From Arthrobacter endolithicus (GTDB lineage Bacteria; Actinomycetota; Actinomycetes; Actinomycetales; Micrococcaceae), in contig NZ_JAPNLH010000016.1 of assembly GCF_026627425.1 (NCBI RefSeq), positions 29,746-93,745 on the forward strand: a stretch of 64,000 nucleotides of DNA, read 5' to 3'. Within the stretch, counting starts at the first letter, position 1, and each line of letters begins with the position of its first letter. The position numbers and the translations under genes are program-made. The notes under the pieces were generated by a model. That model was not told the DNA's origin. It did not search any database and worked only from the letters and a program-made list of their open reading frames with translations. Shown one piece after another: positions 34,940-43,857 of the stretch.

Positions 34940-36064
34940 ATGGCCATCAAGCGCGTGATCGTCATGGTCCAGGAAAACCACACCACCGACAACTACTTCC
35001 GGGCACTGGCGCCCTACGGTGCCAACGTGGCTACTGACTGGCCGGTTCAGGCGAACCCGCCCGCCTCCGACCAGCCCCACGACCGGCACGCCTACTATGC
35101 CTGGCTCACCGGCCAGCACAAAGCCACACGCACCCAGTTCGACACGGAGAAGGTTCTGCCGTTTTACGAATATCTGGCTCTGACCGGCGCGTTTCTGGAA
35201 AACCACTGCAGCGGATTCGGGACAAACTCGACCCCGAACCATCTGCTGATAGTTGGCGGCCAGACCCCGACCCTGCGCAACCCATCCCGGACCCAACCCC
35301 CGCCGCTGTGGGATATGCCCTCCGTTCCCGGACTCGCTCAGGACGCCGGGATAGGCTGGCGCTGCTACACCGGCAGCGGCAACTACCCGGTCGGTTTCTA
35401 CACGCAACTGAGCGGCTCACCGAACCTCGTCGCCAACGCCCAATTCATTAAGGACGCCGCCGCCGGGACCCTTCCGGCGCTGTGCTACCTCTGGCATGAC
35501 TCCCCCGAGGACGAACACCCGGTCGCCGATGTGACGGTCGGGATGAACAAGATCTGGGAAAGCGTGGACGCAGTCGTCCAATCCGGCGGCTGGGATGAAA
35601 CAGTGTTCCTGCTGACCTGGGATGACTGGGGCGGCTGGGATGACCACGTCGCCACCCCCAACGTCGAACACACCCCGGACGGCGTTCAGCTCGCCTACGG
35701 ACCCCGGGTGCCGCTGCTGATGTTCGGCGGAACCGTCAAGGCCAGGATCGATAGCCGCTGGTCCACCCACGCCGGCATCCCCAAAACCGTCATGCAACTG
35801 CTCGGACTGCCCAAACTCGGCGTGGACCGGGTCGATAACGACCCGGGCCTTTCCGACCTGGTCGACTCCTCCCTGCATAACCCGACGCCACCGGCCTACG
35901 GAACCAAAGTTACGCTTCCCGCTCCCCCGCAACCGGCGCCGAAACCTCAACCGCTGCCGGCGCCGCCGGAAGCCCCCTCGAGCCCGGTCGGCCCGGTCAT
36001 CTTGCGCGGCGGGGGAACCCTCCCACCACCAAACGACGTCCCCCTCAAAACAGGAAACCCCTAA
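34940..36064 (+). CDS. Phosphoesterase-family (phospholipase C/acid phosphatase-like) protein
   Basis: 374 aa. Alkaline-phosphatase-superfamily opening IKRVIVMVQENHTTDNYFRAL, then ENHCSGFGTNSTPNHLLIVGGQTP, CYLWHDSPEDEHP, and the metal-binding FLLTWDDWGGWDDHV; RWSTHAGIPKTVMQLLGLP near the C-terminus. The family covers non-specific phospholipase C and AcpA acid phosphatase. There is no Sec or Tat leader. It ends in a Pro-rich tail whose last 83 bp recur at 47293-47376. Confidence 0.8.
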   Translation: MAIKRVIVMVQENHTTDNYFRALAPYGANVATDWPVQANPPASDQPHDRHAYYAWLTGQHKATRTQFDTEKVLPFYEYLALTGAFLENHCSGFGTNSTPNHLLIVGGQTPTLRNPSRTQPPPLWDMPSVPGLAQDAGIGWRCYTGSGNYPVGFYTQLSGSPNLVANAQFIKDAAAGTLPALCYLWHDSPEDEHPVADVTVGMNKIWESVDAVVQSGGWDETVFLLTWDDWGGWDDHVATPNVEHTPDGVQLAYGPRVPLLMFGGTVKARIDSRWSTHAGIPKTVMQLLGLPKLGVDRVDNDPGLSDLVDSSLHNPTPPAYGTKVTLPAPPQPAPKPQPLPAPPEAPSSPVGPVILRGGGTLPPPNDVPLKTGNP

Positions 36065-36444
36065 CTCCGGCATCCGCACCTTGCCTGCGACTTCGAGCAC
36101 ACCTATGGCTACGGAACACCGTAGGCGCATCAGGCCCAGGGGTGGCCTGCTCTCGTGACCGCGCCATCGACCCCTGTGCTCGCCGATGCTGCGGGCACAC
36201 TCAAACAGATCCGGCCCTGATACGCCTAAGCGCGTTGTGCATACGGAGAAGATAGCCATCGTCAGAGTCTGACCGCCCGAGGGGAACGCCTATAGAACGA
36301 AATTCCGTGGGGTGTCGCGCCTTTTTCGTAGTGCCAGCCGTTGGCGCCTCCTTCTGTTGGAACTGGATCACCGCGTCACGTTTTATCCTGGTGACACCGG
36401 ATTTTCCATCACCGATTCCCCCGTCTGCGAGTAGGCTCGGCCTC
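36065..36444. other. Intergenic stretch
   Basis: No supported gene. Open frames on both strands are shadows or untranslated extensions of the decarboxylase gene. Confidence 0.35.
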
Positions 36445-37704
36445 ATGACCATTAACTCTTCATCCGACCATGTCCGACGACCCGGTGGCTGGCTGCCGGA
36501 GCAGCAGGATGACCTCGAGGAATGGATCGCCGGTCACCGTGAACGAGTGGAGGCGCGGGGTGACGATGTTCCTCTGCATCCGGTGATCGTGGAGTTCCAG
36601 GAACTGATTGCCAGCGACCCAGTGGTCCGTCTCTACATGACGGAGATGATCGAACAGGTTCCGAAGTCCAAGCCCTACCGCAAACGGCACCTCACGAGCG
36701 TTGACCAGATGCTCCGGCTGATCAACGAGGTCCTGACGATGGCCCCGGAGTTCAGCGAAGGCGGCATGATCACCACGCCGATGGCGGCGATCCTCGATTG
36801 GACCATGGGAACCGAGGCAGGGTTCACGGCCCACCGCGATCCGCGGATCGTCGCCATGTTCCGAAAGATTCTGGATGCTTGGTGCGTGTTCTTGACCAGC
36901 GAGGACTCGCTGTATGTGTTAAACAATTCGCCGGCCGGGTGGATGTCGGAGAAGGCGCGGAAAGTCGTCGGGATGGACGACTACCAACACGACCCCCGCG
37001 CCGAGCACTGGGGCTTCACATCGTGGAACGATTTCTTCGCCCGTCGGCTCACGTCAACGTCTAGACCAGTCGCTGCCCCCGACGACGACAAGGTCATCGT
37101 CAGCGCCTGCGAGTCGACTCCCTACAAGATCAGCTCCGACGTTCAGCGCCAGAGCCGGTTCTGGGTCAAGAACCAGCCCTACTCACTTCAGGACCTGCTC
37201 GCCCAAGACGAGTCGGTGGATCACTTTGTCGGCGGAACGGTGTATCAGGCGTTTCTCAGCGCGTTGAACTATCACCGGTGGCACGCACCCGTCGCTGGAA
37301 CGATCGTCCGGGCATACCTTAAGGACGGCACGTACTTCTCCGAGGCTGACGGGGAGGGAACCGACGCCGTCGATCCGACCCTCTCTCAGTCATATTTAGC
37401 CCACGTCGCAGCCCGTGCGATCATCCTTATCCAGGCCGACGACCCCGTGATCGGTCTTATGGCGGTGATCCCCGTGGGCATGATTGAGGTCTCGTCCTGC
37501 GTCATCGATCCGGAGATCGTCCCGGGCCATCACGTGAATAAGGGCGACGAGCTGGGGTACTTCCAGTTCGGTGGCTCCACCGAGTGCCTCGTCTTTCGGC
37601 CCGATGTTATAGACCAGTTCGCTCTGACCGCTATCCCCCAGCCGCAGAATCCGAAAGCACCCCTCGTACAGGTTCGGTCCAAGCTTGCGACCGCTAAGTC
37701 TTGA
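36445..37704 (+). CDS. Phosphatidylserine decarboxylase-family protein with PSDC N-terminal domain
   Basis: 419 aa from ATG 36445. Residues about 15-150 (WLPEQQDDLEEWIAGHRERV, ELIASDPVVRLYMTEMIEQVPK) form the PSDC-type N-terminal domain; the catalytic domain follows with WNDFFARRLT, NYHRWHAPVAGTIV and the self-cleavage motif GGST in YFQFGGSTECLVF. Cleavage before the Ser creates the pyruvoyl cofactor. PSDC proteins include the fungal tryptophan decarboxylase PsiD, so an amino acid rather than phosphatidylserine may be the substrate. Soluble; no membrane anchor is seen. Confidence 0.85.
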   Translation: MTINSSSDHVRRPGGWLPEQQDDLEEWIAGHRERVEARGDDVPLHPVIVEFQELIASDPVVRLYMTEMIEQVPKSKPYRKRHLTSVDQMLRLINEVLTMAPEFSEGGMITTPMAAILDWTMGTEAGFTAHRDPRIVAMFRKILDAWCVFLTSEDSLYVLNNSPAGWMSEKARKVVGMDDYQHDPRAEHWGFTSWNDFFARRLTSTSRPVAAPDDDKVIVSACESTPYKISSDVQRQSRFWVKNQPYSLQDLLAQDESVDHFVGGTVYQAFLSALNYHRWHAPVAGTIVRAYLKDGTYFSEADGEGTDAVDPTLSQSYLAHVAARAIILIQADDPVIGLMAVIPVGMIEVSSCVIDPEIVPGHHVNKGDELGYFQFGGSTECLVFRPDVIDQFALTAIPQPQNPKAPLVQVRSKLATAKS

Positions 37705-38151
37705 GGACGACGGTCCGGCTTCCTGATCTGTCGTTCACCCTCGCGGCGAATCGCTACGGCCTCCGCAACCTGCAGAGGATAACGAGGCCGCGGGGGGGGG
37801 GGGGGGGGGGCTCCCACGACAAAGCACCGGTCCGGGCCGGCTAAACCTGAACACGCCATTTTATCGGCCGGCCGCTGACCTAGCTGTCACAAAAGGGCGA
37901 CACAGCCCTGGCAGGCCAGCTTTTCCGCCCCGCCGCAGACATAGCTGACCCGGCACGGGAACCCCGTGGCCGGGTTCCAAAGCCGCGCCCTCTGCATTCT
38001 GCAGACCAATCCGACCACCGGACGGGTGATCCACTGATCCGCTAATGCCGGACGCTGATGACGTGCTCCGTGGCGTTAGTCGGCACCGTCTTAGGCTATT
38101 TTGGAGAACGGATACTAGCGGCCCTGCCTCGGGCCCGATAAGGAGCATCGA
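37705..38151. other. Intergenic stretch with poly-G tract
   Basis: No supported gene; contains the G tract at 37792-37810 and the leader of the PLD gene with AAGGAG near 38140. Confidence 0.4.
37792..37810. repeat. Homopolymer of 19 G
   Basis: Nineteen consecutive G residues 88 bp downstream of the decarboxylase stop. Such a tract is rare, unstable in replication and hard to sequence; its true length is uncertain. Confidence 0.9.
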
Positions 38152-39765
38152 GTGGACAGCAATCCTGGTACGTGGTTCCTGAGTCGTGCTGAGCGGGGGA
38201 ATCCGGCCACAGACGTGCACGCAGGTGGCGACGGGTCGCCGTCCTGGTCGGAGGGCAACCTAGTGCGGCCCCTGATTCATGGAGCGACATACTTTGCCCG
38301 GCTGCATGAGGAGCTCTCGGTGCTTCGTCACGGAGACCGTGTGTGGTTTACCGATTGGCGTGGCGATGCCGACGAGCGGATGCTGGCGGACGGGCCGTCG
38401 ATCGGCGATCTGCTCGCTGGTTTGGCCCAGGCAGGAGTGGAAGTGAGGGGCCTTGTCTGGCGATCCCACGGGGAGCGCGTCTCAGCCCCGATGAGCGGCC
38501 GATCCAACGAGCTCCTAGGGCGTCAAATCAATGAGGCCGGCGGGGAGGTACTGCTGGATCAGCGGGTACGCTTCTTCGGCTCCCACCACCAGAAATTCTT
38601 CGTCATCCGCCATCGTGACGACCCGTCGCGGGACGTCGCGTTCGTTGGCGGGCTGGACCTTTGCCACAGTCGTCGAGATGATGCCGACCACGACGGAGAC
38701 CCGCAAGCGGTGGCCATGGATTCCCGGTATGGGAAGCGACCCCCGTGGCACGATGCCGCCCTCGAGCTTCGCGGCCCCGTGGTAGCCGAAGTACTGGCAG
38801 TGTTCGCTGAACGGTGGAACGACCCCCATCCGCTGGACCGGCGAACTCCTTACCGGATGCTGCTGCAGCGTCTCGCCCGCATGCCCAGGCACCCTGAACC
38901 CCTACCAGCCACTGCGCCGCCGCCACCAGCGGCGGGCCCCCACGCCGTGCAGCTGCTCCGCACCTACGGTGTGAAACGCCCCCCGTTCCCATTCGCACCT
39001 GGTGGGGAGCGCAGCGTTGCCCGCGGCTACGCAAAAGCCTTCGCCCGCGCCCGCTCGCTGATCTACATCGAGGACCAGTATCTGTGGTCGGCCGAGGTCG
39101 CAGCCGGAATCGCGGAGGCGCTCGAACGGAACCCCGAATTGAACGTGATCGCCGTCGTGCCCCGTTATCCCGACTCCGACGGCCCACTGTCAGGGCCGCC
39201 GAGCCGGCTCGGGCAACTGCGTGCCATCAGATCGCTGCGCCGGGTCGCGCCCGACAGGGTCGGCGTGTTTGATCTGGAGAACAGTGCTGGGACGCCAATC
39301 TACATTCACGCTAAAATATGCATCATCGACGACACCTGGTTCACCTGCGGCTCAGACAACTTCAACCGCCGATCCTGGACCACCGACAGCGAGCTCACCT
39401 GCGCCGTCGTCGACACCGCTACCGGCGCCCGGGAACCGTCCGACACAGGCACCGGCCACAATTCCGGCCGACCATTGGCCCACGGACTCCGCCTCCAACT
39501 ATGGGCCGAGCACCTGGGCCTGGACCAAAACGATGCTCGGCTGCATGACCCGGCGATCGGGCTCAAACTGTGGAACACCACCGCCGACGCTCTTGACCGT
39601 TGGCACGACACCGGCCGCCGCTCGCCCCGACCCATCGGACAGGTGCGCCAGCACACTCCTGAACCTGTGTCTCTTTTCCAACGTCTGTGGGCCACTCCGT
39701 TAAACCGTCTCGTCCTGGACCCAGACGGCCGCCCACACAGAATGCGAGGCACCACCCGGTTCTAG
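38152..39765 (+). CDS. Phospholipase D-family protein
   Basis: 537 aa from GTG 38152 (AAGGAG 9 bases upstream). Two HKD regions: the first is SHHQKFFVIRHRDD, which has His and Lys but Arg where the Asp is usually found; the second, IHAKICIIDDTWFTCGSDNFNRRSWT, is canonical. The segments YIEDQYLWSAEVA and VGGLDLCHSRRD also fit the PLD family. No signal peptide is visible. It may hydrolyse or transfer phosphatidyl groups. The substituted first motif could reduce activity. Confidence 0.85.
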   Translation: MDSNPGTWFLSRAERGNPATDVHAGGDGSPSWSEGNLVRPLIHGATYFARLHEELSVLRHGDRVWFTDWRGDADERMLADGPSIGDLLAGLAQAGVEVRGLVWRSHGERVSAPMSGRSNELLGRQINEAGGEVLLDQRVRFFGSHHQKFFVIRHRDDPSRDVAFVGGLDLCHSRRDDADHDGDPQAVAMDSRYGKRPPWHDAALELRGPVVAEVLAVFAERWNDPHPLDRRTPYRMLLQRLARMPRHPEPLPATAPPPPAAGPHAVQLLRTYGVKRPPFPFAPGGERSVARGYAKAFARARSLIYIEDQYLWSAEVAAGIAEALERNPELNVIAVVPRYPDSDGPLSGPPSRLGQLRAIRSLRRVAPDRVGVFDLENSAGTPIYIHAKICIIDDTWFTCGSDNFNRRSWTTDSELTCAVVDTATGAREPSDTGTGHNSGRPLAHGLRLQLWAEHLGLDQNDARLHDPAIGLKLWNTTADALDRWHDTGRRSPRPIGQVRQHTPEPVSLFQRLWATPLNRLVLDPDGRPHRMRGTTRF

Positions 39766-39998
39766 GCAAGCAACCGTGGTGCAGTCAGTCCAGCTCTTTC
39801 CCTGCATAGGCCGAATACGGCGAACCCTTCATCCCACTGGCCGCGGGCCGGGACCACTACCTCATCGTCGTCGGGGCTGTCCTCACTCAGCGGCCACCTC
39901 CGGAGCAACACGCCCCGTACCCTCTTGGGCGCTCATCCCAGCCCCACCGCATAACTGCATAATTTACCAAGAGTCTGAAGCGGAAGGCGCTATTTTGC

Positions 39999-40028
39999 TT
40001 GACAGCTAATTAACTGTTTGGTTAAGTA
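39999..40028 (+). promoter_or_regulatory. Promoter and ArsR operator of the ArsR/AHSA1 operon
   Basis: TTGACA at 39999-40004 and TAAGTA at 40023-40028, spaced 18 bp. An inverted repeat, TTAAC and GTTAA around six bases (40010-40025), overlaps the -10 region and is a likely autorepressor site. Confidence 0.6.
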
Positions 40029-40057
40029 TCTTGCATGAGCAAATTCCGGAGCACTCC

Positions 40058-40414
40058 ATGACTGCGGCAGTCGGCGAACGACTCGACGCGGCGTTCGCCG
40101 CGCTCTCCGATCCGACCCGCCGGGCAATCGTGGCCCGGCTCGCCGTTGGTGACGCGACGGTCAATGAGCTGGCAGCGCCCTTCAAGCTGAGCCTGCCCGG
40201 CATCTCCAAGCACCTGAAGGTGCTTGAACGCTCGGGACTGATCAGCCGCCGCCGGCGGGCACAGTTTCGCCCCTGCCACCTGGAGTGGCAGGCCCTAGAT
40301 GTCGCCGCCGACTGGATCGAGGAGAACCGGCGTCTCTGGTCGGAGCGCTTCGACAAACTCGACGAGCACCTTCGCACCCTGCAAGAACCCTCGAATGGAG
40401 ATCCCCATGAATGA
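40058..40414 (+). CDS. ArsR-family regulator
   Basis: 118 aa from ATG 40058 (CGGAG upstream); TTG 40031 is an alternative. The winged helix reads AALSDPTRRAIVARLAVGDATVNELAAPFKLSLPGISKHLKVLERSGLISRRR, followed by a helical tail (WIEENRRLWSERFDKLDEHL). No metal-binding Cys pair is visible, which fits the subgroup that pairs with AHSA1/SRPBCC proteins. It overlaps the following gene by 8 bases. Confidence 0.9.
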   Translation: MTAAVGERLDAAFAALSDPTRRAIVARLAVGDATVNELAAPFKLSLPGISKHLKVLERSGLISRRRRAQFRPCHLEWQALDVAADWIEENRRLWSERFDKLDEHLRTLQEPSNGDPHE

Positions 40415-40850
40415 GCACGTCCTGCACTTCACCCGCACCTTCGACGCCCCCCGGCAACTGGTCTTCAGCTGCATGATCCAACCGAAGCACCTGACCCACT
40501 TCTGGGGCCCTATCGGAGTCACCACACCCTTGGACACGATCACCGTGGACCCCTATGCCGGCGGGGCCTTCAGGACGGTGATGGTTAACGACACCGACGG
40601 CAGCACCTACCCGACAAGCGCACGCTACCTGGAGGTCAGCGCGCCGGAGCGGCTCTCCTGGATCGAGGACCAATCGGGAATGACCGTGACCATCACCTTC
40701 ACCGAAGTCGGCGATGACCGCACCCAGGTCGACATCGAACAGACAAACGTACCAGCGCCCATGATGGATCCTGCTGCACAGGCCGGATTCCTCACCTCAC
40801 TGGACCGGTTCAACACTCACCTGGCACAGCTGAACGTAGCGGACCGATGA
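40407..40850 (+). CDS. AHSA1/SRPBCC-domain protein
   Basis: 147 aa from ATG 40407 (GGAG upstream). LHFTRTFDAPRQLVFSCMIQPKHLTHFWGP opens the domain, with YAGGAFRTVMV, APERLSWIED and VTITFTEVGDDRTQVDIEQTNV following. A cytoplasmic ligand-binding helix-grip fold protein of unknown ligand. Co-transcribed with the ArsR regulator; its stop overlaps the next gene by ATGA. Confidence 0.87.
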   Translation: MNEHVLHFTRTFDAPRQLVFSCMIQPKHLTHFWGPIGVTTPLDTITVDPYAGGAFRTVMVNDTDGSTYPTSARYLEVSAPERLSWIEDQSGMTVTITFTEVGDDRTQVDIEQTNVPAPMMDPAAQAGFLTSLDRFNTHLAQLNVADR

Positions 40851-41381
40851 GCGCAGATAACAATCTGATGCCGACCGTTGCCGCCGAGCGTCGGGCGTTC
40901 AGCGACGTGCTCGAATCCCGATCCGAACAGGACTGGAATACCCCGTCGCTGTGCGCGGGCTGGCGTGTGCGTGAAGTGGTCACGCACATGACCATGCCGC
41001 TGCGCTTCTCCGCTCCACGGTTCATCGGCGAGATGATCCGTTCCCGGGGCAGCTTCGCGCGCATGGCTGACCGGGTCGCACGCCGGGATGCTCAGGCACC
41101 GACCCGCAAGCTGCTTGAGCCCTGGCGCAGCAACGAGGACACCCCGTCAGCGAGGCGACCCTGCGCGTCGTCCTGGACCATGCGACCAGTCCGTTGAGCC
41201 AATAGCACTTCAAACTGGACCTGAAAGGCACCCGCCTTGCGGCGAACGACCTGGACTGGGCGTTCGGGCCGGCGAACCGCTTCGTGGCGCCGCCCACCAG
41301 CTGCTTATGGTCCTCATGGATCGCAAACTGCCGACTGGAGTCCTCTCCGGCGCTGCGGCCGGCCGGTTTACTAGCCATTGA
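40847..41381 (+). pseudogene. DinB/maleylpyruvate isomerase-like mycothiol-dependent protein, frameshifted
   Basis: Starts MSADNNLMPTVAAERRAFSDVL and has WNTPSLCAGWRVREVVTHMTMP, the N-terminal domain of mycothiol-dependent enzymes (His in VTHMT is a metal ligand). After LLEPWRSNEDT the frame shifts; another frame reads EATLRVVLDHATSPLSQ, a TAG, then HFKLDLKGTRLAANDLDWAFGP; a third ends LLMVLMDRKLPTGVLSGAAAGRFTS. At least two indels and one stop separate the pieces. Third gene of the ArsR operon, now broken. Confidence 0.75.
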
Positions 41382-41875
41382 TCCCGCCCACCATCGGAGT
41401 CTTGCGGGCCCCCGTCCAAGAGAACGGATCAAAGGAACCATCGAGGCCAAACCTCAACACCCGGACAATCTACTTGGGCAACAACGGCCCTCGGCCGATC
41501 ACAGTCATTTCGTCACCTGTGAGTTCTGGGTATCACGCAGGCTGGTCTCCATTTTTTACCGGTTCCACGCACGAGGGCTGGGTCACCTACCTCCAGCCAG
41601 GATGCGTAATGCACTTGCCGTGGTACCTGCCTAGGATCCCGGGCGACCGGACTTTCGTCGGCGTGGCGCACCACCACCACTATCTTTTTCAGCCGTCCTT
41701 GCACCGCCAGCCGCGCCATCTTGATCCTGACTAACCAAAATTCCCGACAGTCCCCCATTACCCCAGCTCTTAGGCATCACTGGCGCGTTCCTGGCAGCGG
41801 CCCCAGTTCCTTGGTAAAATAGGAGAATGGGGGTACTTAGGTATTACTGGCCAACTACTATTTCAGGAGGTTGCT
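41382..41875. other. Intergenic stretch, no gene recognised
   Basis: Open frames up to 118 codons exist on both strands but none shows a domain or a good start. The csbD promoter should be within about 41780-41865. Confidence 0.35.
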
Positions 41876-42049
41876 ATGGGTTTGGGTGACAAAATCGAGA
41901 ATGCCGGGCAGAAGCTCACAGGTAAGGCCAAAGAAGGCGCCGGTGAAGCGACCAACGATGACGGCCTGAAGGCCGAAGGGCAGGCCGACCAGACCAAGGG
42001 CAACCTGAAGCAGGCCGGCGAAAAGGTTAAGGACGCGTTCAAGAAATAG
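41876..42049 (+). CDS. CsbD-family stress protein
   Basis: 57 aa, a strongly charged, Ala/Gly/Lys-rich small protein: MGLGDKIENAGQKLTGKAK, then EGAGEATNDDGLKAEGQADQ and GNLKQAGEKVKDAFKK. This is the CsbD repeat pattern. AGGAGG lies 7 bases before the ATG. CsbD proteins are general stress (SigB-type) proteins of unknown mechanism. A strong terminator follows at 42072. Confidence 0.92.
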   Translation: MGLGDKIENAGQKLTGKAKEGAGEATNDDGLKAEGQADQTKGNLKQAGEKVKDAFKK

Positions 42050-42071
42050 CACTGATTGGACGGGTTAGCGA

Positions 42072-42103
42072 GAAGGGGTACATCGACAGCGATGTACCCC
42101 TTC
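42072..42103 (+). terminator. Terminator after csbD
   Basis: GAAGGGGTACATCG and CGATGTACCCCTTC form a perfect 14-bp stem with an ACAG loop, 22 bases after the stop. Probably bidirectional, serving the convergent MFS gene as well. Confidence 0.85.
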
Positions 42104-42224
42104 CCTATCCCAGGCAAGTCCTCAGGGATGGGAGACGCCATTCTTTCGTAGTCCCGCTCGTCAGTGTGGGGTGGTAATTCGCGCGTCAGGAATAACGCGA
42201 TGGGTCAGAAAATCTGCCCCACGG

Positions 42225-43745
42225 CTAGTGAGCTGGGAGAGGCACTCGTTCGGCTGCTGCGTTGCCGTGCGGGTTCGTGAGCGACACGCCGTCGCCGCGA
42301 CGGCGGAACAGTAGCGCTGAGAACACTGCGCCGAAGGCGAAGAATGTGCCGCCGGCCCAGTACGCGGTCGCGTAGCTGTGGACGGCTGCTTCGGCAGCGA
42401 CTATCGCGGTAACCGGAGCATGGGAGGCGACATAGTTGGTTGCGGCAGTGGCTGCCAGTGTGTTGAGCAACGCAGTCCCGATTGATCCGCCGACTTGCTG
42501 ACTGGTGTTCACCATCGCTGAGGCGACGCCGGCGAACTGCCGGTCGACTCCGAGGGTGGCAGTCTGCATTGACGCTGGCATGATCGACCCCATCGCAAAT
42601 CCCATCACCATCAGCGGTGGCAGCACATCGGCTGCGTAGCCGCTGTGGAGATCCAGCCGGGTGAGCAGAACCATTGCGATAACACCAAGAGTCATGCCGA
42701 ACGGCACCATGATCTTCGGCCCGAATCTCGGAACGAAGATGTTCGTGCCGAGTTGGGCAGCGAGGATAAGCATGCCGATCATCGGAAGGAACGAAAGGCC
42801 TGCCTGGACCGGTGTGTAGTTGAGCGTCTTCTGCAGGTAGTAAGTGACAAAGAGGAAGACACCGAACATTCCGATTCCCGCGATGAGCACGGAACCGTAG
42901 GCTGCACCGCGGTTGCGGTCCAGGATGATCGACAGCGGCAGGAGCGGGTGTGCCGCACGCCGCTGCCACAGTACAAATGCGACCAGCAGCAGGCCGGCAC
43001 CGGCGAGTACACCCCAAGTGAGAGAAGAGTTCCACCCATTGCTTTCGGCGTTAGAGAACCCATATACGACGCCGAACAGGGCGCCGGAGACAAGGATGGT
43101 TCCGGGTGCGTCGAGCTTCGGACGCGGACCCGTCCGCATACCGTGATCAACGTATATAACGGCGCCGATGATGGCGATGACGGCGATGAAGACGTTGATA
43201 TACAGGTTCCAGCGCCAGTCAAAATACTGGGTGAGGTAACCGCCGAGGAGCAGGCCGACGGCGCCGCCCGCTCCGGCAATTGCGCCAAAGACACCGAACG
43301 CGCGGGCGCGTTCCTTCGGGACGGTGAAGGTTGTGATCAGAACGGCGAGAGCGGTCGGGGCAAGCAATGCGCCAAAAGCACCTTGAAGAGCGCGCGCGCC
43401 GACGAGCAGGCCGAAGGTGTTCGCGGCGCCACCGAGCGCGGAGGCCAGGGCGAAACCGGTGAGGCCGATGATGAAGGTCCGCTTCCTGCCGATGAGGTCC
43501 GAGAGCCGGCCGCCCAGGAGCAGCAAACTGCCGAAGGCCAGAGAGTACGCAGTGACGACCCATTGGCGGTCTCCATTGGAGAAGCCAAGATCAGCCTGGG
43601 CTGCAGGTAACGCGATATTGACGACGGTGGAATCCAGAACCACCATGAGCTGGGCGAGGGCAACGACGCTGAGCGTTAACCACCGTCGGCTGGACACCAC
43701 GGGGGCGTCTGAGGAGACCACGTTCGTGGCGGGGGAAGAAGGCAT
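42225..43745 (-). CDS. DHA2-family (EmrB/QacA) MFS drug efflux transporter
   Basis: 506 aa with 14 membrane segments. Motifs: LDSTVVNIALPAAQADLG (TM1, motif D1), GGRLSDLIGRKRTFIIGL (motif A), ALQGAFGALLAPTALAVL (motif B) and AGAGGAVGLLLGGYL (motif C). Proton-driven export of hydrophobic or cationic drugs is expected. It is divergent from a TetR regulator and the perfect palindrome at 43757-43782 is 11 bases upstream of its start. Confidence 0.92.
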   Translation of the reverse strand: MPSSPATNVVSSDAPVVSSRRWLTLSVVALAQLMVVLDSTVVNIALPAAQADLGFSNGDRQWVVTAYSLAFGSLLLLGGRLSDLIGRKRTFIIGLTGFALASALGGAANTFGLLVGARALQGAFGALLAPTALAVLITTFTVPKERARAFGVFGAIAGAGGAVGLLLGGYLTQYFDWRWNLYINVFIAVIAIIGAVIYVDHGMRTGPRPKLDAPGTILVSGALFGVVYGFSNAESNGWNSSLTWGVLAGAGLLLVAFVLWQRRAAHPLLPLSIILDRNRGAAYGSVLIAGIGMFGVFLFVTYYLQKTLNYTPVQAGLSFLPMIGMLILAAQLGTNIFVPRFGPKIMVPFGMTLGVIAMVLLTRLDLHSGYAADVLPPLMVMGFAMGSIMPASMQTATLGVDRQFAGVASAMVNTSQQVGGSIGTALLNTLAATAATNYVASHAPVTAIVAAEAAVHSYATAYWAGGTFFAFGAVFSALLFRRRGDGVSLTNPHGNAAAERVPLPAH

Positions 43746-43756
43746 GAGACCAAGCG

Positions 43757-43782
43757 TATCCGAAACTCAGCCGTTTCGGATA
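43757..43782. promoter_or_regulatory. Perfect TetR operator
   Basis: TATCCGAAAC and GTTTCGGATA are perfect inverted 10-bp arms around TCAGCC. The site lies between the divergent transporter and tetR genes, close to the transporter start, as expected for repression by the TetR protein. Confidence 0.85.
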
Positions 43783-43857
43783 TACTCGGTCTAGAATTGT
43801 TCCAGACGAAAGGCCAGGCCGCTTGCTGCGGTCTCCGACAGTAAGGAGTTCGCCGCA

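Noticed and set aside
41378..41758. Overlapping open frames of about 80-118 codons on both strands.
   Set aside because: No recognised motif, start signal or conserved composition favours either strand.
42645..43610. A 321-codon open frame opposite the DHA2 transporter.
   Set aside because: Its charged, repetitive composition is what antisense reading of a hydrophobic GC-rich gene gives.
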